Shown: positions 26,400 through 36,039 of the stretch, piece after piece
Layout of the letters: each line of letters opens with the position of its first letter
Numbering within the stretch: position 1 is the stretch's first letter
Source: Lachnospiraceae bacterium OM04-12BH
GTDB taxonomy: Bacteria > Bacillota > Clostridia > Lachnospirales > Lachnospiraceae
Direction of reading: 5' to 3'
NCBI GenBank assembly: GCA_003490145.1
Contig: QULQ01000007.1
Coordinates: 124,001-188,000 of the forward strand
Length of the DNA stretch: 64,000 nucleotides
Translations under genes and position numbers: made by a program
The notes under the pieces: model-generated
What the model was told of the DNA's origin: nothing
Database searches by the model: none
What the model saw: only the letters and a program-made list of their open reading frames with translations

Positions 26400-26544
26400 A
26401 TATAAAACAGCAATAGAAGGGAGCAGGAAAAGTAAAAAATTGACAATTCAACAGGTAAAAAAGGGAAAGAGATTAGTCAAATTGTACAGTATAATGAAAT
26501 CATCCTAAAGGACAAGAAACAGGTAAATGTATAGGAGGGAAAAC

Positions 26545-27900
26545 ATGAAAAAGAAAGTACTTAGTTTACTGCTTACTGGAGCAATGATTGCGGCCATGCT
26601 GACTGGATGTGGAAATGCTGATGCAAATACAGATTCATCATCTGGAGAAACAGATCAGACAGAGAGCACAGAAGCTGCAGAGACCGGAAAAGAAATTGAT
26701 ATTTCATTCTACACAACAGAGACTGGCAAGGACGATATGTTCCAGCAGCTGATCTCAGATTTTGAATCCAAAAATCCGGGAATCAAGGTAGAGTACATCG
26801 CAGCAGGTGATGATCAGCTGCAGCAGTGGATGGCTCTGTACTCAAGCAATGAGGGACCAACAGTATCTTATATGGATCCGATTAATATTTATGAAAACCA
26901 GGAAAGAATGAGAGAGCTTACAAATGAATCCCTGGTTGGAAATATTAATGAGTCAGCGCTTGCAACCTTTACCTTTGACGGAAAGATATATGCGGCACCG
27001 GGAACAGCAGCAGGTATTGGTATTCTTTATAACAAAGCTGTATGTGATAAGGCAGTAGGCGGAGATTTTGATCCTTACTCCATCAAAACAAGATCTGATC
27101 TGAAGGATCTGTTTGATAAGATTGAAGCTACCGGAGTTGCAGCAACCTGTATCACAGGTGTCAACTGGTCTGTAGGATCCCACATTTTATGCCAGACATA
27201 TGGGGCTGCTAATGGCTCTACCGAGGAAAGGGTTGCTTATGTAAACAGTATTATCAGTGGAGAAACCAAGGAGATTGACAGTCCTGTATTTAACGGATAT
27301 ATGGACACCTTTGATCTGCTTGCACAGTACAACTACAACAAGGCTGATCCGTTGGTTGGAGATGTCAATATGGACGCCCAGGCATTGGCTACAGGCGACT
27401 GCGGAACCTGGTTCATGGGTGACTGGGCATGGACATATATGGCTGATATTGTTGAACCGGATGCCCAGTTTGGATTACTGCCGCTTCCCTACAGTGATGA
27501 TCCGGATGATGTAATTAATCAGAGTATTGCAACATCCTATGCAAAGGGGTACTGTGTAGATGCAAGCCAGAATACGGAAGAACAGCAGGAAGCGGGTATT
27601 AAGTTTATCGAGTACCTTACCTCTGATGAAACAGCCGAGCAGTTAATGGCTGAAACATGTGGACAGGCTCTGCCTTACAAAAATGCAAATGTAAAAATTG
27701 AAAGCCCGTTAGGATTATCAACAGCAGATTATATTGCAAAAGGACTTACCTACGATTTCTATGGAACACCGAATCTGTGCCCGTCTGATATCTGGTATGA
27801 ATGTGGTGCATATATGTGTGAATACCTTGCAGGAGCATGTGACAGAGAAACACTTGCATCAGGAATAGATGCTTACTGGCAGAAGCAGGAAGCAAGATAG
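26545..27900 (+). CDS. ABC sugar transporter substrate-binding lipoprotein
   Basis: A 451-residue extracellular solute-binding protein (family 1). The N-terminus is a lipoprotein signal peptide with lipobox LTGC (cysteine near residue 22), then a Ser/Thr/Glu-rich linker. The start at 26545 has an ideal GGAGGG site, unlike the ATG at 26527. Together with the MalF/MalG-like permeases it makes a CUT1-type importer for a di- or oligosaccharide or glycoside. No ATPase gene is nearby, so a shared MsmX-type ATPase is likely. The esterases and GH13_18 enzyme downstream suggest an acylated glucoside as ligand (inference). Confidence 0.92.
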   Translation: MKKKVLSLLLTGAMIAAMLTGCGNADANTDSSSGETDQTESTEAAETGKEIDISFYTTETGKDDMFQQLISDFESKNPGIKVEYIAAGDDQLQQWMALYSSNEGPTVSYMDPINIYENQERMRELTNESLVGNINESALATFTFDGKIYAAPGTAAGIGILYNKAVCDKAVGGDFDPYSIKTRSDLKDLFDKIEATGVAATCITGVNWSVGSHILCQTYGAANGSTEERVAYVNSIISGETKEIDSPVFNGYMDTFDLLAQYNYNKADPLVGDVNMDAQALATGDCGTWFMGDWAWTYMADIVEPDAQFGLLPLPYSDDPDDVINQSIATSYAKGYCVDASQNTEEQQEAGIKFIEYLTSDETAEQLMAETCGQALPYKNANVKIESPLGLSTADYIAKGLTYDFYGTPNLCPSDIWYECGAYMCEYLAGACDRETLASGIDAYWQKQEAR

Positions 27901-27912
27901 CCAGGAAATGAA

Positions 27913-27940
27913 AATGTGGGGAAGGAAACTTCCCCGCATT
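27913..27940 (+). terminator. Intercistronic hairpin between binding protein and permease
   Basis: A 12-bp stem (AATGTGGGGAAG with CTTCCCCGCATT) capped by a GAAA tetraloop, followed by TGCTTTT. Such elements partially terminate or protect the upstream message, giving more binding protein than permease. Confidence 0.75.
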
Positions 27941-27960
27941 TGCTTTTAAAGGAGAAAATG

Positions 27961-28848
27961 ATGGATAAGAAGAAAAATAGAAAAATGAGGAGCCTCCTGC
28001 AGTTTGCTGGCTTTGGCTTCCCGGCCCTGTTTGTCTGGATGACGGTGATTATCGTTCCGTTCATATATGGTATCTGGATCACATTTACGGACTGGAACGG
28101 GCTTGCAATGCATATTAATTATGTTGGACTGGAAAATTACGCTGCAGTATTTAAGGATCCGACTTTTGTGTCATCATTTTTAAAGACGGTGGTTTATGCT
28201 CTGTTTACTGTTCTTGCTAGTAATATCATTGGATTTGCACTGGCACTCGCAGTGACGAGTGGGATAAAAGGGCAGGGATTATTCCGGACCGGATTTTTTA
28301 CACCCAATATTATTGGTGGAATTATTCTTGGCTACATCTGGAACTTCATTTTTTCCTATGTGCTGACAGCATTTGGCAAGCATTTTGGTATCGGCTGGAT
28401 GTCAACCTCCTGGCTGACCCATCCAACAAGAGCACTGATTGCCCTGATTATTGTAAGCTCATGGCAGATGAGCGGATATCTGATGGTAATCTATATAGCG
28501 GGGCTTACGAATGTACCAAAGGAGCTGATCGAGGCAGCACGTGTGGATGGGGCAACGGCCTGGCAGACTGTCAGGAAGGTGAAGGTACCGTTGATACGTA
28601 ATACAACAGCAATTTGTATTTTCCTGTCAATTTCCAGAACCTTTATGTCTTTTGATATGAATCTTTCCTTAACGGCTGGTGGACCATATAAGTCAACAGA
28701 GTTAATCGCATACAAGATTTATCAGACAGCTTTTACCAGTATGGAGTTCGGAAAAGGACAAGCACAGGCCATCGTATTATTTGTGATCGTTGCAGTAATC
28801 TCACTGCTGCAGGTATATTTCACAAAGAAGGGAGATGAGGAGTCATGA
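27961..28848 (+). CDS. ABC sugar permease, MalF-type
   Basis: A 295-residue inner-membrane permease with six transmembrane segments and the EAA loop that contacts the ATPase (ELIEAARVDGATAWQTVRKVKVP, near residues 184-206). Two adjacent ATG codons (27958 and 27961) follow a GGAG; I chose the second on spacing. It overlaps the next permease gene by 4 bp. Confidence 0.92.
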   Translation: MDKKKNRKMRSLLQFAGFGFPALFVWMTVIIVPFIYGIWITFTDWNGLAMHINYVGLENYAAVFKDPTFVSSFLKTVVYALFTVLASNIIGFALALAVTSGIKGQGLFRTGFFTPNIIGGIILGYIWNFIFSYVLTAFGKHFGIGWMSTSWLTHPTRALIALIIVSSWQMSGYLMVIYIAGLTNVPKELIEAARVDGATAWQTVRKVKVPLIRNTTAICIFLSISRTFMSFDMNLSLTAGGPYKSTELIAYKIYQTAFTSMEFGKGQAQAIVLFVIVAVISLLQVYFTKKGDEES

Positions 28849-29669
28849 CAAAAGCGAAGAAGAATGCGGTTTTCCTTATTACATTAATTGTTTTACTTCT
28901 TTTTATGGTACCATTTTTTGTACTTGTGCTTAATTCCTTTAAGACCACGAATGAATTTATAACTGCACCATTTGCACTGCCGAAAAAGTTCAGTCTGGAC
29001 AATTTCAGAGTTGCGATTAACAGAATGAATTTCTGGTCTTCTCTCAGGAATACAGCAGTGATCACAGTACTGGCAGTTGCAGTCAATATGCTGATTGGCT
29101 CTATGACAGGTTATTTTTTTGCAAGAAAAAGATGGGGAATTAATAAAATCATTTTTGGTGCATTTTTGGCATCTATGGTTGCACCATTCCAGGTTTATAT
29201 GATACCGTTGGTGAAAATTTATGCCGGATGGCTGGGACTTTCCAATAATTTACTGATCGTTGCCTATGTTGCAGTAGGGTTAAACCTTCCGTTTGCAGTG
29301 TTTCTGTATAAAGGATTTGCAGAAGGGATTCCGGAAGAACTGGATGAGGCAGCAAGAATCGATGGCTGCAGCTTTACAAAAACGTTTTTCAGTATCATTC
29401 TGCCGCTGCTGAAACCGATTATCATTACAGTTACAGTATTTGTTGCTATGGGTGTCTGGAATGATTTCCTTATGTCAAGCCTTTTCCTCACTAAGCAGGG
29501 AACAAAGACTCTGGCAATTGCAATCAAAACCTTCCTTACCAATCATACAGCAGAATATGCACCGATGATGGCAGGTCTGCTGCTGAGTATTCTGCCGGTA
29601 CTGGCATTCTATCTGTTTGGACAGAAATATATTATAGAAGGAGTGGTTGCCGGAAGTGTAAAGGGCTAG
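28845..29669 (+). CDS. ABC sugar permease, MalG-type
   Basis: A 274-residue permease with six transmembrane segments and an EAA loop ELDEAARIDGCSFTKTFFSIILPLLKP (near 165-191). It is translationally coupled to the MalF-type gene and completes the importer. Its stop overlaps the 3' end of the convergent AraC-type gene by 4 bp. Confidence 0.92.
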   Translation: MTKAKKNAVFLITLIVLLLFMVPFFVLVLNSFKTTNEFITAPFALPKKFSLDNFRVAINRMNFWSSLRNTAVITVLAVAVNMLIGSMTGYFFARKRWGINKIIFGAFLASMVAPFQVYMIPLVKIYAGWLGLSNNLLIVAYVAVGLNLPFAVFLYKGFAEGIPEELDEAARIDGCSFTKTFFSIILPLLKPIIITVTVFVAMGVWNDFLMSSLFLTKQGTKTLAIAIKTFLTNHTAEYAPMMAGLLLSILPVLAFYLFGQKYIIEGVVAGSVKG

Positions 29670-30493
29670 TGCTTCCGGGAAGCAAGAAACACGCCTGGGG
29701 TGCAGCCGTATAATTTCTTGAACATGGTAATAAATGATTTTATATTGGGAAACCCATTACGGAATGCACATTCAGTCAGGTTTTCCTGACCACTGGAAAG
29801 CTGCTCGGCAGCATGGCTGACACGGACGAAATTTAAATAGGAAAGAAAATTTACACCCAGGGTTTCCTTGAAATGACGGGAAAAATAGCTGGCTGTATAT
29901 TGGAAATGATCCGCAACATCTGTCAGTGTAAGATTTTCCTGATAATGATTTTCAATATAGTCAGCAAAAGAGGATGCCAGGTGGACATCCTGTTTGCTTG
30001 GAGCAGAGTAGGAGGTATCCTTTTTTATACAACTGGTTGCCAGTAAAGCCAGTATTTCATAAATTTTGCTCATAAGAAGGAACTGATAAGTGGGTGCATC
30101 AGGATCCATGTTAAAAATTTCAATAGAGATTTTTTTGATTTTTTCTGTTAACAGATCATTGTTTGGATTGTAAAAAAACAGATTTTTTCCAAGCCATTTT
30201 TCTATAAATGGGAGGGAAAATAAAATACTGATTCCGGTAAAGGAATCAGAGGGGGAAATATATCTGCAGGAATGCAGCTCACAGCTATTGATCAACAGCC
30301 AGTCAGATTCCTTGAAATCAAAATTGCAGCTTCCTGAATTAAAACGAATGCTCCCTGTCAGGGTTACAGTCAGCTCGATGCTCCGATGAAAGTGCAGTGG
30401 GGCGTATATATAATTCCCGGTAAGATTGTGCCGGTATATGTTTACAGGAAGAAACGAGACAATATCATTATATGCCTCATACAGTTGTGACAT
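29666..30493 (-). CDS. AraC-family transcriptional regulator
   Basis: A 275-residue regulator with an N-terminal cupin-type sensing domain (HFHRSIELTVTLTGSIRFNSG near residues 33-53) and a C-terminal pair of helix-turn-helix motifs (LTLTDVADHFQYTASYFSRHFKETLG and LTECAFRNGFPNIKSFITMFKKLYGCTP). It stands between the importer and the enzyme genes, convergent with the former and divergent from the latter. Induction of both by the imported sugar is the likely role, inferred from context. Confidence 0.9.
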   Translation of the reverse strand: MSQLYEAYNDIVSFLPVNIYRHNLTGNYIYAPLHFHRSIELTVTLTGSIRFNSGSCNFDFKESDWLLINSCELHSCRYISPSDSFTGISILFSLPFIEKWLGKNLFFYNPNNDLLTEKIKKISIEIFNMDPDAPTYQFLLMSKIYEILALLATSCIKKDTSYSAPSKQDVHLASSFADYIENHYQENLTLTDVADHFQYTASYFSRHFKETLGVNFLSYLNFVRVSHAAEQLSSGQENLTECAFRNGFPNIKSFITMFKKLYGCTPGVFLASRKH

Positions 30494-30558
30494 TGCTATC
30501 CCTTCTTTCTAATTAATAAAATACATTTTAGCATAGAAAAAAAGAGAGGTAAACCAAT

Positions 30559-31359
30559 ATGGCATTATTGCAGGTTAATACATATTCAGTGGCGCTCAGC
30601 CGGATCATCACATTTCATATCATTTTACCAAATGATACACAGCCGGAGATACTTGCTGACAATCCATATTATAAGAGACAGGTAAAGACCTTATATCTTC
30701 TTCATGGATTTTCCGGAAGCACACAGGACTGGCTGACGGGAAGCCTGATCCAGGACATTGCAGTCAGATATAATCTTGCAGTGGTGATGCCTGCAGGTGA
30801 AAACAGCTTTTATCTGAATGGAAAGGGAACCGGACGCAGGTATGAGACATTTACAGCAGAAGAGCTTCCTGATTACTGCCAGAAGACCTTTGGACTGTCT
30901 GCGGATCCGGAGGATAACTTTATCGGCGGTTTATCCATGGGTGGTTTTGGAGCGATTCATACGGCTTTAAAATACCCGGAACGGTTTGGTAAAATGTTCG
31001 GGCTGTCAGCAGCTCTTATTGTGAACGGAATCAAAGGGATGCAGCCGGGAAGTAAGAATGATATTGCAGATTATGATTATTATACACAGATTTTCGGAGA
31101 TCTTAACCAGCTTGATGAGAGTGAAAATAACCCGGAATACCTTGTGAAAGAAAGAGTAAAAAAAGAAGAGATGATCCAGCCGGTTTTCATGGCGTGCGGA
31201 TCAGAAGATTTCCTGATAGAGGAAAACCATGAGTTCCGTGATTTCCTCATAGAAAATGGTGTGAACGTGACCTACAGGGAAAGCCCGGGAATTCATGAAT
31301 GGAAATTCTGGAATGAGTATTTAGAACCTGCAGTACGATGGGCACTTGGGGAAGAATAG
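30559..31359 (+). CDS. Esterase-family alpha/beta hydrolase, copy 1
   Basis: A 266-residue serine hydrolase of the Esterase D/CE1-like family (PF00756). The triad can be placed at Ser126 (GGLSMGGFGA), Asp217 (CGSEDFLIEEN) and His246 (PGIHEWKFW), with LLHGFSG as the oxyanion region near 48-54. No signal peptide, so it acts in the cytoplasm on an imported ester. It is the first gene of a plus-strand run of six that includes two further esterases of the same superfamily. The acyl group is unknown (acetyl, feruloyl and others are cleaved by relatives). Confidence 0.88.
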   Translation: MALLQVNTYSVALSRIITFHIILPNDTQPEILADNPYYKRQVKTLYLLHGFSGSTQDWLTGSLIQDIAVRYNLAVVMPAGENSFYLNGKGTGRRYETFTAEELPDYCQKTFGLSADPEDNFIGGLSMGGFGAIHTALKYPERFGKMFGLSAALIVNGIKGMQPGSKNDIADYDYYTQIFGDLNQLDESENNPEYLVKERVKKEEMIQPVFMACGSEDFLIEENHEFRDFLIENGVNVTYRESPGIHEWKFWNEYLEPAVRWALGEE

Positions 31360-31374
31360 AGGAGACGATCAAAG

Positions 31375-32325
31375 ATGAAATCAGTTGCAGAAATTGTAAA
31401 TCAGATAACAGACTGGCAGCCGCCTGTTATCCCGGAGGATATTGTGCATGGTGATATGCCGGGAGATAAGGTGGATATTACCAGGGAGCATGTTCAGAAA
31501 GCAAATATTATTTTCAGGGAATTGCTGCCCAAACTGGCAGAGGCTTCTGAAAAATCCGATATGGGAAAGGTTGTCATCACGGTCTGTGGAGGCTCCGGAG
31601 TTGGAAAATCAGAAATTGCTTCTTTATTAGCCTTTTATTTAAAGGAAGTGGGAATTGGAAGCTATACCTTATCAGGAGATAATTATCCTCACAGGATTCC
31701 CGTATATAATGATGCAGAACGTCTTCATATTTTCCGGGAGAGTGCATTACAGGGAATGGTAAGGGAAGGTGTGTTCACGGCAGATCGCTTTACAGTCATC
31801 CATGGACTTCAGGAAAAGAATGATGACGCTAACAGAACGCATATCGGAGAGTACGGCTGGTATGAGGTTTATCTCAGAAATGGGAAAGAAGGCCTGAAAA
31901 GATATCTTGGCTCAAATGATGAGATCGGATTTGATGAAGTAGAAAAAATCGTAAGGGAATTCAAGGCAGGCTCTGATGAGATCTGGCTGAAGCGCATGGG
32001 AAGAAAGGATACCGAATTATGGTATGAAAAGGTGGATTTCTCCGGTGTGCAGGTCCTCGTGATCGAATGGACACATGGAAACAGTGATAATTACAGAGGA
32101 GTAGATATTCCGGTTTTGTTAAACAGTACACCCAGGGAGACACTGGCGCACCGCAGGGCAAGAAAACGGGACGGTGCAACTAACAGTCCGTTTACCATGA
32201 TGGTATTGGAAATAGAGCAGGAAATGCTGGAGCAGCAGGCTTCAAAAGCAAAGATCATTATTTCCAAGAGAGGGGAACTGCTAAGCTATGGGGCATATTG
32301 CAGGCAAATGGAGGAAGGAAGATAG
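31375..32325 (+). CDS. P-loop kinase of unknown substrate
   Basis: A 316-residue protein with Walker A GGSGVGKS (near residues 72-79) followed by LSGDNYPHRIP, where uridine kinase/phosphoribulokinase-type enzymes have a substrate-binding acidic motif. A lid-like Arg-rich segment LAHRRARKRDG is near 260-270. Automatic annotation often calls this group adenylylsulfate kinase, but no sulfur gene is near. By fold it is closer to P-loop small-molecule kinases, which include plant-type glycerate kinase. I infer that it phosphorylates the aglycone or sugar released by its neighbours. Confidence 0.6.
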   Translation: MKSVAEIVNQITDWQPPVIPEDIVHGDMPGDKVDITREHVQKANIIFRELLPKLAEASEKSDMGKVVITVCGGSGVGKSEIASLLAFYLKEVGIGSYTLSGDNYPHRIPVYNDAERLHIFRESALQGMVREGVFTADRFTVIHGLQEKNDDANRTHIGEYGWYEVYLRNGKEGLKRYLGSNDEIGFDEVEKIVREFKAGSDEIWLKRMGRKDTELWYEKVDFSGVQVLVIEWTHGNSDNYRGVDIPVLLNSTPRETLAHRRARKRDGATNSPFTMMVLEIEQEMLEQQASKAKIIISKRGELLSYGAYCRQMEEGR

Positions 32326-32329
32326 GCTT

Positions 32330-34033
32330 ATGAATATCGGACCAATGTTAAATGTCTATCCGGACAGTATGGGTGGAACGTTAGATGATATTGCAGCATT
32401 CCTGCAAAAAACGGAGATGAAAGATGTATTTTCTTCCTGTTATATACTTCCAAGCATATTTCATACCGATCTGGACAGAGGCTTTTCTGTGATTGATTAT
32501 TCGCTGAATAAGATGCTGGCATCCAGGGAAGCACTGGGTCAGTTAGAGGGACTTGGAATTGATCTGAAGCTGGATTTTATATTAAATCATGCATCTGTAT
32601 TATCCGGACAGTTCCAGGATATCCTGAAAAACGGAGATAAATCCAAATACCGGGATTTTTTTATTGACTGGAATAAGTTCTGGGATGGCTGTGGCAGGAT
32701 GACAGAAGAGGGGTATATAAGGCCGGATCCGGAATATATCAAAGATATGTTTTTCCGGAAGCCAGGGCTTCCGATTTTAATGGTACGATTTCCTGATGGA
32801 AGAAATGTTCCCTACTGGAATACATTTTATCAGAAGGTTACTTATCGTATGGTAGATGCGCAGGATCTGATGCAGGCAGCCGGACTGCAGTATACAGAAT
32901 CCGAGATGCTGGCAGAATTATTAAATCGGCAGACAACAGAAGGAAAGGAGCCGTCAGAAATTCTTACTGCAGAGGAAAACAGCAGGGTAACCAGGTTCCT
33001 GTCTGGGGAAGAAAAGGAAAAGATTGTCAGCTGCATGGAGAGGGGAAAACATTACCTAGGGCAGATGGATCTTAATATCAAATCCCCACTTGTATGGGAG
33101 TTCTATGATGATACACTAAAGAAGCTTGCAGAATATGGTGCAAGGATTGTGCGTCTGGATGCATTTGCCTATGCACCCAAGGAACCGGGTGAGAAGAACT
33201 TCTTAAATGAACCTGGAACCTGGGAGCTTCTGGAAAGGATACGGGAACTTGCAGATAAATATAATCTGACACTGCTTCCAGAGATCCATGCTGGTTATGG
33301 TGAGAAAAATTATGAACAGATTGCAGAAAAGGGATATATGACCTATGATTTTTTCCTTCCCGGGCTGATCATTGATGCTTTGGAAAGCGGAGATGGCAGT
33401 CATTTGGCTGCCTGGGCGCAGGAATTAATTGAAAAAGGGATACATACCGTTAATATGCTTGGCTGCCATGACGGAATTCCACTCCTTGATTTAAAGGGAC
33501 TGTTGTCAGAAGAGCGTATTCGGAATCTTATAGATACCATTGTCGGAAGAGGTGGCTATATCAAGGATCTTCACGGACAGAAAAATATGTATTATCAGGT
33601 AAATGCAACCTATTATAGTGCGCTTGGAGAATCAGATGACAGGATGCTCCTTGCAAGGGCTTTGCAGCTTTTCATGCCTGGAAAACCCCAGATCTGGTAT
33701 CTTGACCTTTTTGCTGGAAAGAACGATTATGAAGCGGTAAAGCGTGCCGGAGCAGGGGGACATAAAGAAATCAACCGCACAAATCTTACGACAGAGCAGA
33801 TGAAAACGTCACTTAAGAAACCTGTTGTGGCAAGACAGCTGGAGATGCTCCGTTTTCGTAATACATTTCCTGCATTTGCAGAAGACAGCAGTATCACGGT
33901 AAATGCCGATGGAAACAGGATGGAATTTGTATGGGAAAATGCCGGTTATGAAGCAAAACTGACGGCTGATCTCAAAACATCCGGATATGTGATCACAGAA
34001 TGCACACCGGATGGAAGGACGGGAATAGTCTGA
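32330..34033 (+). CDS. GH13 subfamily 18-like glycoside phosphorylase
   Basis: A 567-residue alpha-amylase superfamily enzyme with the sucrose phosphorylase-like layout. The nucleophile is the Asp in RIVRLDAFAYAPKEPG, the acid/base the Glu in LLPEIHAGYGEKN, and the third catalytic Asp is in LGCHDGIPLLDLKG. No signal peptide. Characterised subfamily members phosphorolyse sucrose, sucrose 6'-phosphate, glucosylglycerol or glucosylglycerate, releasing glucose 1-phosphate. These loop sequences differ from bifidobacterial sucrose phosphorylase, so specificity is open. Start at 32330 (GGAAGG site); the ATG at 32288 lies inside the previous gene. Confidence 0.85.
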   Translation: MNIGPMLNVYPDSMGGTLDDIAAFLQKTEMKDVFSSCYILPSIFHTDLDRGFSVIDYSLNKMLASREALGQLEGLGIDLKLDFILNHASVLSGQFQDILKNGDKSKYRDFFIDWNKFWDGCGRMTEEGYIRPDPEYIKDMFFRKPGLPILMVRFPDGRNVPYWNTFYQKVTYRMVDAQDLMQAAGLQYTESEMLAELLNRQTTEGKEPSEILTAEENSRVTRFLSGEEKEKIVSCMERGKHYLGQMDLNIKSPLVWEFYDDTLKKLAEYGARIVRLDAFAYAPKEPGEKNFLNEPGTWELLERIRELADKYNLTLLPEIHAGYGEKNYEQIAEKGYMTYDFFLPGLIIDALESGDGSHLAAWAQELIEKGIHTVNMLGCHDGIPLLDLKGLLSEERIRNLIDTIVGRGGYIKDLHGQKNMYYQVNATYYSALGESDDRMLLARALQLFMPGKPQIWYLDLFAGKNDYEAVKRAGAGGHKEINRTNLTTEQMKTSLKKPVVARQLEMLRFRNTFPAFAEDSSITVNADGNRMEFVWENAGYEAKLTADLKTSGYVITECTPDGRTGIV

Positions 34034-34078
34034 TGGATACGGGATTGTTTCCAAACGCTTTATGATGGAGGAAAAAGC

Positions 34079-35188
34079 ATGAATTATAATATAAATGAGC
34101 AAATGCTTGGATTTGACCGTGTACTTTCGTGGGAGGGACAGGTTCCGGCTCTGGTAAAGGAGGGAGAGCATTATTTTCTTCAGCTCAGGGCACCGGAAGC
34201 AAAGAAAGTCACATTTACTATGAATGAGGAAGAATTTCCGTGCAGCAGAGAGGAGAACGGCATTTGGAGAATGAAGTATACGGTACACGCCGGAATCCAG
34301 TATGTGCAGTTAAAAATTGATGGTGTGGAGGTTGTGACCCCACTGCTTCCGATCACTTATGGCTACAGCCGTCCCTATAACTATGTGGCACTTGAAATAG
34401 AAGCTGAAGATTTCTATTGCATTAAGGACGTTCCTCACGGAAGTGTCCGCAGAGAGTATTTTTTCTCAAAGGTGACAGGGGAATGGGAGAGCTGCGTAGT
34501 ATATACACCGTACTGCTATGAGAAAGAGAAGGAAAGAGAATTTCCGGTGCTCTATCTACAGCATGGACATGGTGAAAATGAAGTCGGCTGGACAGCGTCT
34601 GGTAAGGTGAACTTTATCCTTGATAATCTGATCGCAGAGAAAAAGGCAGTTCCAATGGTGGTTGTCATGAGTAATGGCATGGTTCAGACGTTGGATGGGA
34701 ATGGAAAAAGAATTGTTGACTTCAGACTTTTTGAAAAGCAGCTTTTAATGGATATTATTCCTTATGCAGAGGAAAAATTCCGCATAGGAAGAACGAAAAA
34801 GATGCGTGCAATGGCAGGACTTTCTATGGGCTCTTTACAGACAAGCATTACAGGCTTCGATCATCCTGGGTATTTCAGTTCCCTTGGAATCTTCAGCGGT
34901 TTTGTATCAGATATGATCCAGGGCAGCCCGCTTGATATGGTTCAGAGGGAAGTCAGTAAGAATGAGCATATGAAGATTTTAGATGATGCGGATATGTTCA
35001 ATAGTATATTTGATGTTTATTTCCGTGCCATGGGGGATCAGGATCCCTTTTGGGAGCATTTTGACCACGATGATCAGATCCTGAAGGAAAAGGGAATCAA
35101 TCAGATCCGCAGAGTATATCCGGGTGCACATGACTGGAATGTATGGCGTATGTGCATATGTGATTTCGCACAGCTTATATTTAAATAA
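34079..35188 (+). CDS. Esterase with N-terminal E-set-like domain, copy 2
   Basis: A 369-residue two-domain protein. Residues about 1-115 look like a beta-sandwich of the CBM48/enterochelin-esterase type (FLQLRAPEAKKVTFTMN), followed by a PF00756 hydrolase with LQHGHGENEVGW, nucleophile motif AGLSMGSLQT and the late His in PGAHDWNVWR. This is the architecture of Fes/feruloyl-esterase-like enzymes. No signal peptide. It differs strongly from the two single-domain esterases beside it, so the three are not a recent triplication. Confidence 0.85.
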   Translation: MNYNINEQMLGFDRVLSWEGQVPALVKEGEHYFLQLRAPEAKKVTFTMNEEEFPCSREENGIWRMKYTVHAGIQYVQLKIDGVEVVTPLLPITYGYSRPYNYVALEIEAEDFYCIKDVPHGSVRREYFFSKVTGEWESCVVYTPYCYEKEKEREFPVLYLQHGHGENEVGWTASGKVNFILDNLIAEKKAVPMVVVMSNGMVQTLDGNGKRIVDFRLFEKQLLMDIIPYAEEKFRIGRTKKMRAMAGLSMGSLQTSITGFDHPGYFSSLGIFSGFVSDMIQGSPLDMVQREVSKNEHMKILDDADMFNSIFDVYFRAMGDQDPFWEHFDHDDQILKEKGINQIRRVYPGAHDWNVWRMCICDFAQLIFK

Positions 35189-35214
35189 AAAAATTAGATT
35201 ACGGAGATAAGAAG

Positions 35215-36039
35215 ATGGCTTTTTTGCAGATCGATTATAAATCAGAAGCTTTGATGCGTAGTGTCAACATAAAAGTGATTCTTCCTACGGATGGACTTTC
35301 AGGAAAATGGGAGCCACCCTATAAAACATTATATTTACTGCCGGGATACAGCGTAAATGCAACAGAATTGATCACATACCTTGGGCTCAGAAGACAGTCT
35401 GAACTGAAGGGCATAGCCATTGTATTGCCGGATGGTGAGAACCTGTTCTATCAGAATATAGCAGACCGTATGACCTTTTACAGCACCTATATAGGAAAAG
35501 AGCTGGTGGAAATGACCAGAAAAATACTTCCTTTATCGACAAGGAGAGAAGATACCTTTCTTGGCGGAATTTCCATGGGAGGATATGGCGCATTGTATAA
35601 TGGCATTAAATATCGGGATACATTCTCAAAGGTGGCGGCATTTTCACCGGCAGCGGATGCGTATATGCTGATGACAGACGGAGCCCCTGGATTTTCCTTT
35701 GAGCAGTTCTGTGGTATTTTCGGAAGCAGACAGGCTTATTATGGCAGCAAATGTGATCTGTGCGCACAGTGGACAAGAAGGGATATGGATAACAGGCCGG
35801 AATTATTTCTGTGCTGTGGAAAGGAGGATCGTATTGTGTATGATGCAGTGAAAAAATTTGAGGATGCTTTGCGGAAAGAAAATATTCCTCACATTTATTG
35901 CAGCGGTCACGGTGACCATGAATTAGATTACTGGGAACAGATGCTGGATCCGGCATTTTCCTTTCTTGCAGGGATAGAAGCAGGTACGAAGAACAGGCTG
36001 ATCATTCAGGAAGGCGGGAAAGAACAGACAAATCTATGA
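35215..36039 (+). CDS. Esterase-family alpha/beta hydrolase, copy 3
   Basis: A 274-residue PF00756 hydrolase with LLPGYSVNATELITY near residues 43-57, nucleophile motif GGISMGGYGA near 119-128, Asp in CCGKEDRIVYD and His in GHGDHELDYWEQ. It is related to copy 1 in overall pattern but clearly diverged. The oxyanion segment has PG rather than HG. No signal peptide. The stop overlaps the start of the MBL-fold gene (ATGA). Confidence 0.86.
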   Translation: MAFLQIDYKSEALMRSVNIKVILPTDGLSGKWEPPYKTLYLLPGYSVNATELITYLGLRRQSELKGIAIVLPDGENLFYQNIADRMTFYSTYIGKELVEMTRKILPLSTRREDTFLGGISMGGYGALYNGIKYRDTFSKVAAFSPAADAYMLMTDGAPGFSFEQFCGIFGSRQAYYGSKCDLCAQWTRRDMDNRPELFLCCGKEDRIVYDAVKKFEDALRKENIPHIYCSGHGDHELDYWEQMLDPAFSFLAGIEAGTKNRLIIQEGGKEQTNL

